This document shows positions 45,712 through 58,000 of a DNA stretch of 64,000 nucleotides, one piece after another. The notes below the pieces were generated by a model. That model was given only the letters and a program-made list of their open reading frames with translations, was not told the origin of the DNA and did not search any database. Positions within the stretch are counted from its first letter, which is position 1, and each line of letters starts with the position of its first letter. This DNA comes from Chelydra serpentina (Eukaryota > Chordata > Testudines > Chelydridae), in NCBI GenBank assembly GCA_037349315.1, contig JBAIAC010000004.1:40923001-40987000 (forward strand), written 5' to 3'. A program made the position numbers and the translations under genes.

Positions 45712-47284
45712 ATAGAATCAGAGAATCGTAGAAGTGTGGGACTGGAAGGGACCTCGAGAGGTCATCTGGTCCAGTCCCCTGCACTCAAGGCAGGATTATG
45801 TAATAATTAGACCATCCCTGACAGGTGTTTGCCTAACCTGTTCTTTAAAAACCTCCAGTGATGGAGATTCCACAACTTCTCTAGGCAATTTGTTCTGGTG
45901 CTTAACGACCCTGACATCTTGGAAGTTTTCCCTGAATTCCAACCTAAACCTCTCTTGCTGCAATTTAAGCCCACTGCTTCTTGGCCTAGCCTCAGAAGTT
46001 AAGGAGAATAATTTTTCACCCTTCTCCTTGTAACGACCTTTTATGTACTTGAAAACTGTTATCATGTCCCCTCTCAGTCTTCTCTTCTCCAGACTAAGCA
46101 AATCCCATTTTTCAGTCTTCCCTCATAGGTCATGTTTTCTAGACTGTTAATAATTTTGGTTGCTCTCCTTTGGACTTTCTCCAATTTGTCCACATCTTTC
46201 CTGAAATGTGCTGCCCAGAATTGGATACAATACTCCAGATGAGGCCTTATCAGTGCGGAGTAGAGCAGAAGAATTACTTCTCGTGTCTTGCTTAAAACAC
46301 TCCTAATACATCCCAGAATGATCTTTGCTTTTTTTGCAGCAGTGTTACATTATTGCCTCATATTTACCTTGAGATCCATTATGACACACAGATCCTTTTC
46401 TGCAGTATTCCTTCCTAGGCAGTGGCGTAGCCAGGTGCAGAGTACAGGGGGAACAGAGCTAAAAAAAAGCACCTTCCACCTCCCCCTTGTACTCACCCGG
46501 TGGCACTCCAGCTGTTTGGCGGCATTTCGGCGGCTGGTCCTTCACTTGCTCCGGGTCTTCGGTGGTACCCACCACTGAAGTGCCGCCGAAGACCCGGAGC
46601 GAGTGAAAGACCCGCCACTGAAGTGCCGCCGAACAGCTGGAGCGCCGCTGGGTGAGTACAAGGGGGAGGCAGGAGGTGCCTTTTTTTAGCTCCCCTCCCC
46701 CTTTTAAAAGGCACCAAAAAATTTAAAAGGTGCCACTTGTGCTCAGTGGGGGAGCGGCCGCTCCCCCTGCTCCTCCCCTGTCTACTCTACTGTTCCTAGG
46801 CAGTCATTTCCCATTTTGTTTGTGTACAACTGATTGTCCCTTCCTAAGTGGAGTACTTTGCATTTGTCCTTACTGAATTTCATCCTACTTCAGATCATAT
46901 CTCCAGTTTGTCCAGATCATTTTGCATTTTAATCCTAATCCTCCAAAGAACTTGCAATCCCTCCCATTTTAGTATTGTCCACTGACTTTATAAGTGTACT
47001 CTCTATACCATTATATATATCATTTATGAAGATATTGAACATAATCAGACCCAGAACTGATCCCTGTGGGACCCCTCTCATTATGCCCTTCCAGCTTGAT
47101 TGTGAACCACTGATAACTACTCTCTGGGAACAGTTTTCCAACCAGTTATGCACCTGCCTTACAGTAGATCCATCTAGTTTGTATTTTCCTAGTTTGTTTA
47201 TGAGAAAGTCATGTGAGACAGTATCAAAAGCCCTATTAAAGTCAAGCTATACCACATCTACCACTTCCCCCCATCCACAAGGCT
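45712..47284 (-). mobile_element. CR1 LINE, 5'-truncated, with MITE inside
   Basis: Minus strand. The 3' end is at about 45712 (AGAATCAGAGAATCGTAGAA type tail). 3' UTR and C-terminal block run 45730-46200, then the middle of the reverse transcriptase. The G-V-P-Q-G-S-V-L-G motif lies at about 47050-47080, and the catalytic box reads S-V-D-N-T-K (about 46985), so its second Asp is Asn. It is split by the hAT MITE at 46420-46792. The whole CR1 sits inside the other LINE. Confidence 0.85.
46420..46792. mobile_element. hAT MITE, 373 bp, hairpin type
   Basis: Inverted ends CAGTGGCGTAGCCAGG and, on minus, CAGTAGAGTAGACAGG. Perfect 8-bp duplication TTCCTAGG (46412-46419 and 46793-46800). The interior is a large hairpin: 'ccacctcccccttgtactca' pairs with 'tgagtacaagggggaggc'. 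CR1 sequence reads through the site when the MITE is removed (compare 63380). Confidence 0.93.
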
Positions 47285-47470
47285 TGTTACCCTGTCAATG
47301 TCACATATCAGCTCAAACTAAGATGTGTATCTATCAAACAGCAGTGGCTCCTGTCCTTTTGTATGGTTCTAAAACCTGGGCCATCACAGAGATGCTAGTG
47401 CACCAGCTGAATGCTTTTGATATGAAACAGCAATGACATATTGAAGACATATGGTGGTTTCATCACATTT
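47285..47470 (+). mobile_element. Non-LTR retrotransposon RT fragment, 3' part of split copy
   Basis: Continues the LINE at 45260-45711: Q-T-K-M-C-I-Y-Q...V-L-L-Y-G-S-K-T-W-A-I-T (about 47315-47390), the L-L-Y-G-[SC]-E-T-W motif just after the reverse transcriptase in RTE/R4-type LINEs. Confidence 0.7.
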
Positions 47471-49324
47471 ATCGCATATCCTGATATTTCCATGTAAAGC
47501 AAACAAACAACTCCAACCCTATTAAATATGTGCAGCTGTTGTTTCTTGAATGCCCATTGCCCCATGGGGAAGTGTGCTCTTTGGAGGAATTCACATGGGC
47601 CTGTAAGCTCACTGTGGGACAGAAGTAGGTTTATGTGACCACAACTATATATAAACATGAATATTATATTGCTTTCAAAATATTGCTATTAAAATGACAT
47701 TAAACTCAAAATGCATCAATATAAACAAGCGTTAAATGTTAAAGAGCTCATGCTACATTCTGTTTTATCTGCCTATATTTTAAACATGACATTTTAAAAT
47801 AAATCATTTTTGACTGATTTTATAGCCTTATGTTGGTTAAATAATACCCAACTCCTGCTTAAATCACTGGGACTATTCATGGAGCAAGGTACTATCCAAC
47901 CTAAGCTTATCAGAATCTGTCCCTTTGAGCTCTCTTTGAATTCACAGCTGCTTCTCCCATCTGCCCCCACATTATATTTCAAATATAATTAATAAAGCAG
48001 AATTAACCCCTTTATTCCTCAAGATGGCCTAATATTATTTTAAGATGACCTTCTGTCTGGAATCAGTAGTATGGATAGCTGAAGGTATCATTAAATAAAC
48101 TAGTTTTCTGCCAATAAAGCAGTACTGTTCAGTCCACCATCACTCTGTGCAGAGAAAGAATCAGGCACCTACATGACAAAGACAGGCATCATAAAGAAAA
48201 ACAAATATAAAGCCACATTTTATGGTTAGCTGTACTAGTCATGGTGAAGTTTTGTCTCCTGAAGGGCATAAATCACATTCACAGATTAAACTAATTTTTT
48301 GTGACCTGAAGGGGATTTTCTCAATCCAGTCATTACATTTTTAGTTTAACTATTTTCAGATGTGCAAAAAAATGTATGCAGCAGAGATGCAAATTTTTAT
48401 CACAACTCTTGAGAAACTCATTCCATCATGTTTCTGGGACTTATAGATCTCCGAGCAGCAGGAAACCGCGGTAGTAGTGATATAAAGTTTAAAAACTCAG
48501 TGATCCACAAAATTTGATTCGCCATAAGTCACGCAAAGAAACCCTTATTGAGACAGTTTGGTGGTTTATGATGAGCAATCTTGTCTTTTCATTTGGGCCC
48601 TGACCTTGCAATTGAATGCATGTGGCTGCCCGGCTTGTACTTCATCAGTGACAAAACAAACAACCCTACCTTCAAAAAAACCCTATGAATCATAAACTTA
48701 TTAAATACTACCTACTGTTACCTATATTTAAGCATTTTGTAGGGCATCATTTCAACCTGCCATGTGTTATCAGTAAATGGCTGTATTTATTGTATGTTGC
48801 AAATACTAAGGATCATAAGTGTTAATGGTGTTAACTTATGGCGATCCATGATAAAGTCATTATGTTATCTTTTGCATATCTTTTTCCAATACTGCCTTCA
48901 GTAGGAAAATAGTACCTTAAAAACCAAAGATGTAGCCTTAAAATACTACCTTAAATACTAAGTGCTATCTTAAAAATAGGAATACCTAGTTATCCACAAT
49001 TAAGAGATACAGATTGAATTTGTACTTGAATTATAAAAAGATTCAAATAAGGGTGTCACCTTTGCTATAAATAAAATGCACCCATCTAAAAACGATAAAA
49101 AACAATGTTATATTTGTACAGTACCCTGTTCAGATATAGGAATAAATTAACACTTGTCCCAGGTGCTAACCGTGCTTTTAGAAAGATTAACTCTTTTCAG
49201 TCTAGATATATTTCTTTAAAGTGCACCATGCATTTAATAGTAATGGATGTGTTGAACTGTATTGAACCAAATCCTTAAGCTTGAAGTTCTCTCAGTTCAG
49301 GAAAGCACATGTTTTAAGTCCGTC
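47471..49324. other. Unassigned sequence
   Basis: Mostly AT-rich. 48590-48660 resembles a half hairpin repeat ('gggccctgaccttgcaattg'). No gene. Confidence 0.45.
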
Positions 49325-49391
49325 CCTGTTCAGCAAAGTATTTAAGAATGTGCTTAAATATATGCACATACTCAAGTGCTTTGCTGAATGG
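49325..49391. repeat. Palindromic hairpin repeat
   Basis: 'ctgttcagcaaagtatttaa' pairs with 'tcaagtgctttgctgaatgg'. A further partial copy ('gttaagcatatgcttaac') follows to 49430. Confidence 0.65.
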
Positions 49392-49510
49392 GAGTGTTAA
49401 GCATATGCTTAACTTTAAGCTTAATATTCGTAAGTCCCACATGCTGAGCTGCTTTGCCTAACTGGCACCTAATTCAGGACGATATGCTAGTATAAATTGG
49501 TCTATTCAAT

Positions 49511-49535
49511 TAAAATAAATAAATAAATAATAATT
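49511..49535. repeat. (AAAT)n microsatellite
   Basis: About five AAAT units followed by TAATTAAT. Confidence 0.85.
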
Positions 49536-51257
49536 AATGATTAAATGTTCTTTACTGCTTTGGAGAACCAAACCCTAGAAACACAGGAATTGCCCATAAT
49601 GGATCAGGCCAATAGGGTGAGGGCCTCATCTCCACTCAGGCCACTCAGGACTGGAGGAGCATAAAAGGACCCTAAACCTCTCATATCCAGATGGGGGATG
49701 ATTTCTTTCATGCAAGTACTATGCAAGACATCTGTAGGTTACCTCTTGATGACCACCTTGCAAACTTCAGCATAGGGGGGTATGCTGGGGGAGGGGTGAA
49801 TGTGAGAGGGGGCTGACGGGGAAGGGCTGCAGCATGCAGTATTGCAGAAATTTGGGGCACAAGTGAATGCTGATTAAGCCATTATGCAGTTTCTCCTATC
49901 ACACATTGGATAATGGCTGTTGCAGGATCCGTGCTTCTGGAGAGCCAGTGATGGATCTGGGAAGAACGGCAGAGGCACAGATCCTCTGGTTGGATGGCCC
50001 TGCATGGATATCTCCTCCAACTGTTGACTGAATCTTTAAAAACAAATCACAATTGCACTTTCATCTGCTTCATTATTACAGAAATGATCATGGCACCCTT
50101 TGTTTATATCATCATGTTTTGGTAAGTGACTCGCCATTAAAGAAAGCACTTCTACAGTTTGTGATGCATCTTTTACAGTCAAAAATAGCTTCTTCTTGGT
50201 TTGTTCTTCCAAGACCATGTGAGTAGGATAGGGCCAAACTAACTGGACTCTAGGGTTTGTAAATTAACATTATTTTAATAACAATACCTATATTGTTGGG
50301 CCCAATGTTGCAAACCAGTACTTTCCCATACATACTTCCTCCTGCATGAAGTCATATTGATCTAATTAAATACATTTTCACCTATAGCCCTCTGAACTTA
50401 TTTTGCAGGTTGGCACCTGATACGTGGAAATGGTGTCAGTTGTTCTTTGCCCTTTTGTTGTATTTTCTGTGTGCTTATAAATTCACCCACATGTACATTT
50501 GTAAGTAAAGTTGTCTCATATTATTTTTCTCTAGTTTTTCCTGGTATTTCCATCTTTGTATTAGTGAAGTTGTGTAGTATTTTTTTCTTTTACTTTTTCT
50601 TGCAAATTGTCTTTAGGGGAAAAGCAAATGGTCTGATTACATTCTCACACTGGTTTAAAAGTGAAATAACTCTTTGGACTTGGAAGGATATAGAACAGGT
50701 ATTCGTGAAAGCCAAATCAGCACAAAGTGTCTATAGCATTCACATAGCTCATATACAATACAGATAAAAATGCCTTCCTTGTATTTGAATAGACATTGGG
50801 GAAAGGTTTTTATTTGAAAGCACTCCAAAACTATAGCCATTTCTTTAAAATGTCTGAATATTTCTGCCTAATTGGATTAAGATCAATTTTATTAAAAGAT
50901 GCCTGAACCAGTTAAGTCCTTTGTGACAGAAAGTGAAGTAAAACAAAAACACCAATGATAATAGTCATGGTTTCCATCAACGGTTCACATCTGTATTTAA
51001 CTTGAAGCAGATGCTTTTCAACATAAGCCATTGTTTTATTCTTGCATGTGATAACATGTTTTGATGTTTTCTTCTTAATTGTAACATGATGTAATGAAGC
51101 CCTTTCAGTATGTGTGTGGTAAATTGCTGAAGCCTCTGTTTTCCCAAAAATCTTTGGTACAATTTCTTATGGCCCCATGGTCATTATTGTTCTTGACAAT
51201 CAGATGATTGCTTTTTGAAACCACAGAAATTCCAATTGGGAATTCTAGATCAACCTT
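49536..51257. other. Unassigned sequence
   Basis: 49583-50030 may be a diverged interspersed repeat ('ggaattgcccataatggatc'), but I cannot name it. The rest is AT-rich without a gene. Confidence 0.4.
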
Positions 51258-51265
51258 AGCAGCAC

Positions 51266-51769
51266 CCTTAGGGTTGCCAGGTGTCCAGTTTTCGATCCGG
51301 CAGTGTCCGGTCAGCGTAGCTGACCAGATGCTAAAAATCTGGTTGGCCACAGTAACCGGCCTCTGCCACTGGGAGTTGTGGGAGAAGAGCAGCAGCTGGG
51401 GCTGGAGTCACATGGAAGAGCTACTCTCTGCTCAGCTGCTGATGCCACCTGACAGAGAGCAGTGGCTGGTTTCCGGACTGGGCTCCAAGAAGTAGGTGCT
51501 GCTACCTGGAGGTGGAGGTGGGGGAGGGGATCCTGCCCACCCACCCCCTTCTGCCCCACTGTGCCCTGATTGCCCCAGCCCTAGCCTAGCAGGCAGCAGG
51601 TGAATCCCGGGAGAGGGAGAAGTGAGCGAGGGGGTGGTGGAAAGCGAGCAATGGAGGGAGGGGGGAGAGGAGGGAGCAGAGTGAGCAGGGGCGGGGTCTC
51701 AGGGGGAGAGGCGAGCAGGGGACAGGACAAGGGTGTTCGGTTTTCAGAAGTTAGAAAGTTAGCAACCCC
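51266..51769 (-). mobile_element. MITE with TAGGGTTGCCA ends, about 500 bp (copy 1)
   Basis: Left end TTAGGGTTGCCAGGTGTCC. The right end on minus is GGGGTTGCTAACTTTCTAAC followed by AAACCGAACACC-type sequence. The right end matches the left end of the element at 56878, so this copy lies in the opposite orientation. AGCAGCAC occurs on both sides (51258-51265, 51770-51777), a possible 8-bp duplication, with the exact boundary uncertain by three bases on the left. Purine-rich G-heavy interior (51605-51730). Confidence 0.65.
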
Positions 51770-51777
51770 AGCAGCAC

Positions 51778-54644
51778 TGTAAACTCAGTGGTGCGGCTCT
51801 TATTGTTCCTCAAGGGCTGTGCCAAACTGTGCTTCTCTGAGTGTGAATGGCCCTGATGCAACTTCTAAAGAAAATAATCTCATGTAACTTGACAGTATTA
51901 CTTTTCACTAGGTTAGTTAGATAAATCTGTCAGATCACTGGAAATCAGTGGGAATGGTACGTGTAGATCAAAGGTGTAACAATTACAGGGAGAGTAATAT
52001 AAAATGAATTTCTATGTACTTTTACTTATGATTATTGCTTTGCCGCACAAGTAGTCCCACTGAAGTTATTCTCCAAACACTAGTGAAATGGAAAAATATG
52101 CCAATGATACTTTTGTACTATGGAACAGGTATGAATTTTGAAATGTAATATTGTATTTTATTTAAGATGTAATATTGTATTACTGGTTGCTATTATGTTT
52201 GGGTGCTGCTTTGATCTCCTGCCACAGGGCCTTATTTTGCCTTCAGATAGTCAAATGGTGCTCCCATTGACTTAACTGGGGACCTCATATGCTCACGTGA
52301 GTATAAAAAATGGCTTCTTGTGTTTTTCACTGTCATTGACTGGTTGGTAATGCTGTCAGTTCATGAACAGTGCTAGTAACATTCTGGATGTCCTCAAGGA
52401 ACATTCTTTGGTTTTGTTTAAATGTCTTGTTCCATTTATAAAACTGACCCCCAAGAGTGGCTATCTATGACTCGTGGCCTTGGTGTGAGTGGTACAGATG
52501 TTCACTTGGCAGCTTACCAGTTGCTTTTTGTTTGAAATTTAACATTCACTCCCACTTGCCACGAGGGTAACTATTTGGCATTTTGTCACATTGTTGCTTC
52601 TGTTCTATTTTCTTGGACGAGAGGTTTTATGTAACTACCTCAAGATTAATCGTCTCTGACTCAAGATGCTTGGTAGATATTGGCACTAAGGTTTTGTGGC
52701 CAGATTTTCAAAGGTGTTAAGTACTTTTGAAAAGTTGGCCCTTTGCCCATCTGCCTGTAAGAGTAAGAACTGGATGGAGGGATTGGGAGCATTGGAAGGT
52801 GTGTTGTGATAATCTAACAATGATAACTTTAGATCACCTTAAGCTGCTAGGGCTTTTCTTTATTATGTGTTTTGCTTTTTGTACTGTCTCATGCTAATTC
52901 TACATAGTAAGAGCTTGGTGTGATCTGCTAGAACATATATATCAAAGATGATTATTTAAAGCAGGCACTTGTGGTTTATGGCAGTATTATCTGTTTTGTA
53001 AATGGGCAGTTCTTGAGTGATGTTTGCTTCAAATTCCTCTTACTCCAGCAACTTCATTCCAGTATTTTTAGGTGCTCTTGAAAACATATTTGCTGTATGA
53101 AGCTCTTCACTAGGTCTTTGTTTCTTTGAGTACTTTTGTGATTTCCATGATCACTTTCTAGGTGGCGTTTGCATAACAGTTTCTATAATATGGCTGCTAA
53201 AGATTTCTACCCCTGCTGATAAACACATTAAGGACATCCCAAGGACAGCCTGATAGAGAGACTGTATTAAAATCCATGTGTTATTAATCCCACTTACTCA
53301 GATGAAACTTGTATTGAAATCATTCTGAAGTTCTGCCTGAGCAAGGACAGCAGAATTTGGCCCAATATATTTCTTTCTTTATAAAAAATAATTCTAGCTA
53401 AGATGAGAGCAAGTACCTCAAAAGCATGGAAGGACTTAATTCTGGATGCAGATGGGAGTTGTTAGAGAGCAGTGCTGAACCATCAGTAGGGCTGCTCAGC
53501 AGGCGAAATGAGTTAGGAGCAGATGCTGCAGGCAGGCAGGTGGCATGGCAATGACATTGTGCCAATTCTCCAGCACGGGGCACTGAGCAGCTGAGCTGTG
53601 AGTGATAAGTTTTCATATGCCCAGTTTATGAGTAAAAAGATGTTTTTTTAACTGGCAGCCCTGCAAACTCTTCTGGCATCTGAAAAACACAGGGCTATAG
53701 TCTTCACATACATCCTTACCTGTAATAAAGGTTCTTCCGGCCAACTTAGCTACACCTGAGCAATCCTACTGTCTTGAAATTATGCCCGGAGTGACACCTT
53801 GGTAAATCTGTGTATAAGAAGGACTAGAATCCTGTTTGCTATCTCTGAGCTGTGTTGGCTCTGCAGGGCCAACAGGAGTACAAAGCAGACACACATTTTT
53901 GTGACTTAAATCAGCAGGTGTGACCCTGAATACACCCAGGGAGCAAATCTACGGAGTAAAAAGGTGCCATTTTTACATAGTCAGAAGAAAACTGTCCTTG
54001 AGCACACATTGGTGAGCCACTGATCCTGGCTGACATGCAAAGTACCTGAAAACTGTCCACTGTCTATAACATAAGCATTTACTGTATTGTGCTTGATCCT
54101 GGTCACAGCCCATCTCCATCTGACCCCATCATACCTACCCTTCACCCCCTTTTCCCACCAGGGATGTCATGTCAGAAAAATTCAGGGATGGGGGGCAAAA
54201 TGTTGTTAGCATATAGAACATTATATTACATCCTGCAATGTCTGAGGCCGGGGGAAGTGGAGCAGAGACACTCATGTAAAGTAAGGGGGGGAGGGTGATC
54301 CAAAGTCGGAGGGGCAACTGCCCCCTGTTGCCCCATAGTAAATGATGCCCCTGCTGCCCCAGTGCTCATTTTGTTTTGCATGCACTCTTGCTGGTCACTG
54401 TGTACAGTTCTGTGGGAGCTTCTCTGCATGTATTCGGAGCTAATACAGAGTGCTCTGTGACTGCACTTCCTTCAGCAGTGATTTCAATGGGATCTAGTGC
54501 TGCTTAACACAGCAAAGCACAGGACTTCCCAGTCCCCTTGCCATAACTCTAACTCAGGTTTGTTGCATGGAGTTGCAATGACTAGCTCAAAGAACAGGGG
54601 ATAGGCTTGCATGTCCTTATAGAGAGGGAATGTTGTCTAATCTT
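51778..54644. other. Unassigned sequence
   Basis: About 2.9 kb. 52685-52740 holds an arm of the 'ttttcaaaggtg...acttttgaaaa' repeat. 54240-54360 is a G/C-rich low-complexity patch. No gene found. Confidence 0.45.
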
Positions 54645-54885
54645 CTGAGAATGGGTCTGGGAGACAGGAAGTCTTAAATTCTCACTGTGCCACTGTGATG
54701 TGGTCTTGCTGTGTGGTCTTGAGCAGGTCATTCAATCTCTCTGCTTGTCACTGCCCCCTCCCTTACAATGAAGTTAACGATATTATGCCTTCCTCAAAGG
54801 GACACTTTGAGGACTCTTACATTAATATTTGTAAAGAATTTTGAAGATGGAAAGCACTATGTAAATTCTAAGATATTAGTATTCT
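54645..54885 (+). mobile_element. MIR SINE
   Basis: 'ttctcactgtgccactgtga', 'gtggtcttgagcaggtcatt', 'caatctctctgcttgtcact', 'gtaaagaattttgaagatgg'. Plus-strand MIR, moderately diverged. Confidence 0.7.
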
Positions 54886-54964
54886 TGGCCTGTTTCCATA
54901 CCACAGTGTTTGGTATTTTGATACTTCTCTATAACATCAGATGTCTAAAGAGAGGCAGTGTGTT
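54886..54964. other. Short spacer between MIRs
   Basis: No feature. Confidence 0.4.
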
Positions 54965-55195
54965 CTTAGGTTTAACACAAGAACTCAGGACTTGCGCTTT
55001 CTATACCCAACTCTGCCACTGCTTTGCTGCCTGACTTTATCTGAGCTTTTCTGGGCTTCAGTTTGGCAATTTGTAAAATGGGCATCAAAATAATTATCTA
55101 GTTCACAGAAGTGTTGTGAGGCTTAATGGCTTAATGAACATGTATCCAGGGCTTGACATGAAATATTCTGTATAAGTGCAAAATGATAAGAATAG
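54965..55195 (+). mobile_element. MIR SINE
   Basis: 'aactctgccactgctttgct', 'gggcttcagtttggcaattt', 'gtaaaatgggcatcaaaata', 'ttgtgaggcttaatggctta'. Second plus-strand MIR in a row. Confidence 0.75.
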
Positions 55196-56397
55196 CAATG
55201 ATTATTTTATCATTGTTTTCGAGTTTGTTGTTATTTACTGTTTAAAATTAAGAGGAATTTTCACAATATGACACAGCTCAGCCCTAGAGAAGGAAATCCT
55301 TCTTCAGTTATTTTAGGATCAGATACCAGATATCATTTATCATCTAGTGCACTCTGTGTGACTGGAAAATAAAAAAAAAAGAGCGACAGAGGGAAAATGT
55401 GGATGGTGCAATTCTGTTTTCACCAGGCACTGGCCAATAAATTATGTCTAGACTTTGTCCCTTGATCACTGTACAGAAGGTCTGGAGTGAAATACCTATA
55501 ATAAATTAATTGTGGTGAGAAAAAAATCACATTGGGAAAAGAAACAGGGTCTTCATTTCAGCTTCCCATATAACTTCTCTGCCAATAAATAGCTTTACTG
55601 TGGTAGCTCAGCCAACAGGCACTTTTTGAAAACTTGTATTGAAGCCCAGACTTTCATACAATACCAGAGTCCACGGACTTGCCAAATAGCTTTTGGGTAG
55701 ATAGCACATCTCTCTCTGGATCCATCCCAGGGTTTCCTTATACAGCGAGACTTCATATGAAGTATTTTACATAAAACCTTCTGTAGCCACTTCTAGTTTC
55801 AAAGACAGAAACCAAAAGAATTATGAAGTGTTTGATTATCTATTTGTACTGCCCATGCTTTCTCATTAGTCACCTCTAGTTGTCTAAGTATAATACTTTT
55901 TTTTTTGTTAAGAGGATTAATTGTATGCATTTTGGGTTACCTTTTCAGCCGGAGTCCCAGCTTTCTTTTGTGCTGGTGTCATTTATACTGGTGCAATATA
56001 CTTTGTCTCAAAGAAACTGCTAAATTTTAAGGTCCACATTTCTATGAGGCTGCTGCCTTTTTGCAGATGCATTTGCCAAATGTGTGGCCACAAAATGGAT
56101 TGTGGATGCAAATCTAAGCAACTGCAACTCTCATTCCCTGATTTATGCCAACAGTGAGGTACAAAAAGATGCAACCCACTTGTATTTGAGCTCACAAGCG
56201 AAATGCAGATGCAAATTTGCCCTGGGAAAAGTGAGGCCACCCTTTTGAAAATGAACTTCTTTGAATAGTCTATTTCTCTGAGACAAAGTATTAATAAAAT
56301 GCTAGGCTATATACATCCACTCATTGTTTACATTATTCACTATGTTTGTAATAACTCACTTATGTTTTATATTTAAATATGATGTTCCTAAGGCAGT
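55196..56397. other. Unassigned sequence
   Basis: 56030-56250 has a degenerate hairpin-type repeat ('gatgcaaatttgccctggga'). Otherwise nothing. Confidence 0.4.
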
Positions 56398-56495
56398 GGA
56401 CCTGATTTACCACTGCATGACTCCAGTTTTTACTATTGATTCCAACGGAGTAAAACTGAAGAAATAAAGTGGTGAAACAGGCTCAAATGTTTTCT
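56398..56495. repeat. Palindromic hairpin repeat
   Basis: 'ggacctgatttaccactgca' and 'gtggtgaaacaggctc' form diverged arms around 'attgattccaacggag'. Old copy. Confidence 0.45.
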
Positions 56496-56877
56496 GTATT
56501 TAAAGAATAGTTTTCTCTGTTACAGATGTAATTCTGAAATGAAGTTTAAACAAATAATGTAGCATAGATTATTTATATGCAGAGAAGAGGGATAGTGTAT
56601 TCTACCATTCTTCCTTCTTTTTGGATCACAATCACAAGACTCAGATGCAAAACTGTGGAAGATATATTTCCAATCATGGCAGCTGACTCCTTGGCAGAAG
56701 CCTCACTTAGCTGTGCTGGCAGTTTCAGATTTGTCTCTGGGTCTGTCATGCGGTGAAGCTACAGATGAGCTGTCTGCATTGCCATGCATTACTGGAACCA
56801 TTCTCTTCTGATTTGCATTTAATTTTCTGAAGTTGCATTTCTGTCTGTTTGGAAGGGTCTACAAAATTCATTCTTTG
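56496..56877. other. Unassigned sequence
   Basis: Nothing recognised. Confidence 0.4.
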
Positions 56878-57862
56878 TGGGAGTTGCCAACTTTCTAATC
56901 ACACAAAACTGAACACCCCTGCCCTGCCCCTTCTCCGAGGCCCTGCCCATGCCCCGCTCCTTCTCCGAGGCCCCACCCCTGCTCACTCCATCCCCCCTCC
57001 CTCAACCTCTCCCTTTCCCCCACCCTCACTTTCACCGGGACGGGGTAGAGGGTTGAGGTGTGAGAGGGGGTATGGGCTCTGGGCTGGGGATGAAGGCTCT
57101 GGGGTGGGGCCAGGGATTAGGAATTTGGGGTGTAGGAGGGGGTTCTGGGCTGTGGCCAAGGGGTTTGGAGTTTGGGAGGGGGTGTGGGCTCCAGCTGGGG
57201 ATGTGGACTCTGGGGTGGGACTGGGGATGAGGGGTTTGGAGTGTGGGAGCGGGCTGTGGGCTGGGGCAGGAGGTTGGGGTGCAAGTGTGTGTGTATGGGC
57301 TCTGAGATGGGGCTAGGGATGAGGGGTTTGGGGTGTGCGGAGGGGGCTCCAGGCAGGGCCAGGGGGTTGGGGTGTGTGTGGGGGGGTGAGGGCTCCAGCT
57401 GGGGGTGAGGCGGGGGATGAAGGGTTTGGGGTGCAGGAGGGGACTCCAGGCTGTGGTATGGGGTTGGGGTGTGGGGGTGGGGGTGTGGGATCCCAGCAGC
57501 CCTTACCATGGCTCTGAGGAAGCGGCCGCCATGTCCCTGTGGCCTGTAGGCACATGGGCAGCCAGGCAGCTTTGCGCAGGCAGGCACCGCCTCCTGCAGC
57601 TCCCATCGGTTGTGGTTTCCAGCCAATGGGAGCTGCAGAACTGGCACTGGGGCGGGGGCAGCGCATGGAGCCTCCCAGTCCCTGGCCGCCCCAGCGCCTA
57701 GGAGCCTCAGAGACCTGGCGGCTGATTACGGGAGCCGCGCGGAGCTAGGGCAGGGAGGGAGCCAGCCTTAGCCCTGCCCCGCCACTGCACCACCAACAGG
57801 ACTGCCAGGGTCCCTTTTCGACCAAGTGTTCCGGTCAAAAACCAGACAGCTGGAAACCCTAG
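56878..57862 (+). mobile_element. MITE with TAGGGTTGCCA-type ends, about 985 bp (copy 2)
   Basis: Left end GGGAGTTGCCAACTTTCTAA; right end on minus TAGGGTTTCCAGCTGTCTGG. Matches copy 1 at 51266 in reverse orientation. It is twice as long because of a G-rich tandem expansion (57040-57490). The GC-rich right half (57500-57790) contains 'ccgccatgtccctg' and 'gccaatgggagctgcagaac' blocks. The target duplication was not resolved. Confidence 0.65.
57040..57490. repeat. G-rich minisatellite inside the MITE
   Basis: Imperfect units built on 'ggggtttggggtgtgggagg', 'ggctctggggtggggc' and 'gggctccagctgggg', roughly 45-65 bp each. Strong G-quadruplex potential on plus. Long proline-rich open stretches on minus come from this repeat. 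Confidence 0.8.
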
Positions 57863-58000
57863 CGGGTGAAATTCACTCTTGTGCAGAGGGCCAGTGTGAG
57901 GCTTATGGATCACGTAAGTCCTATTTAAGTCATTGAGATTGGAATTAAGTGATGCATAGACCTTGTATTGACCTCTGTACACAGGGGTTAATGTTACTGT
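57863..58000. other. Unassigned sequence
   Basis: No feature recognised. Confidence 0.4.

Noticed and set aside
57040..57490. CRISPR-like array
   Set aside because: Units are imperfect, G-rich and contiguous with no constant repeat/variable spacer pattern; it is a minisatellite in a vertebrate genome.
57117..57647. 176-codon proline-rich open stretch (minus), with companions on plus
   Set aside because: Product of the G-rich minisatellite inside a MITE; the repeat has few stop codons in several frames on both strands.
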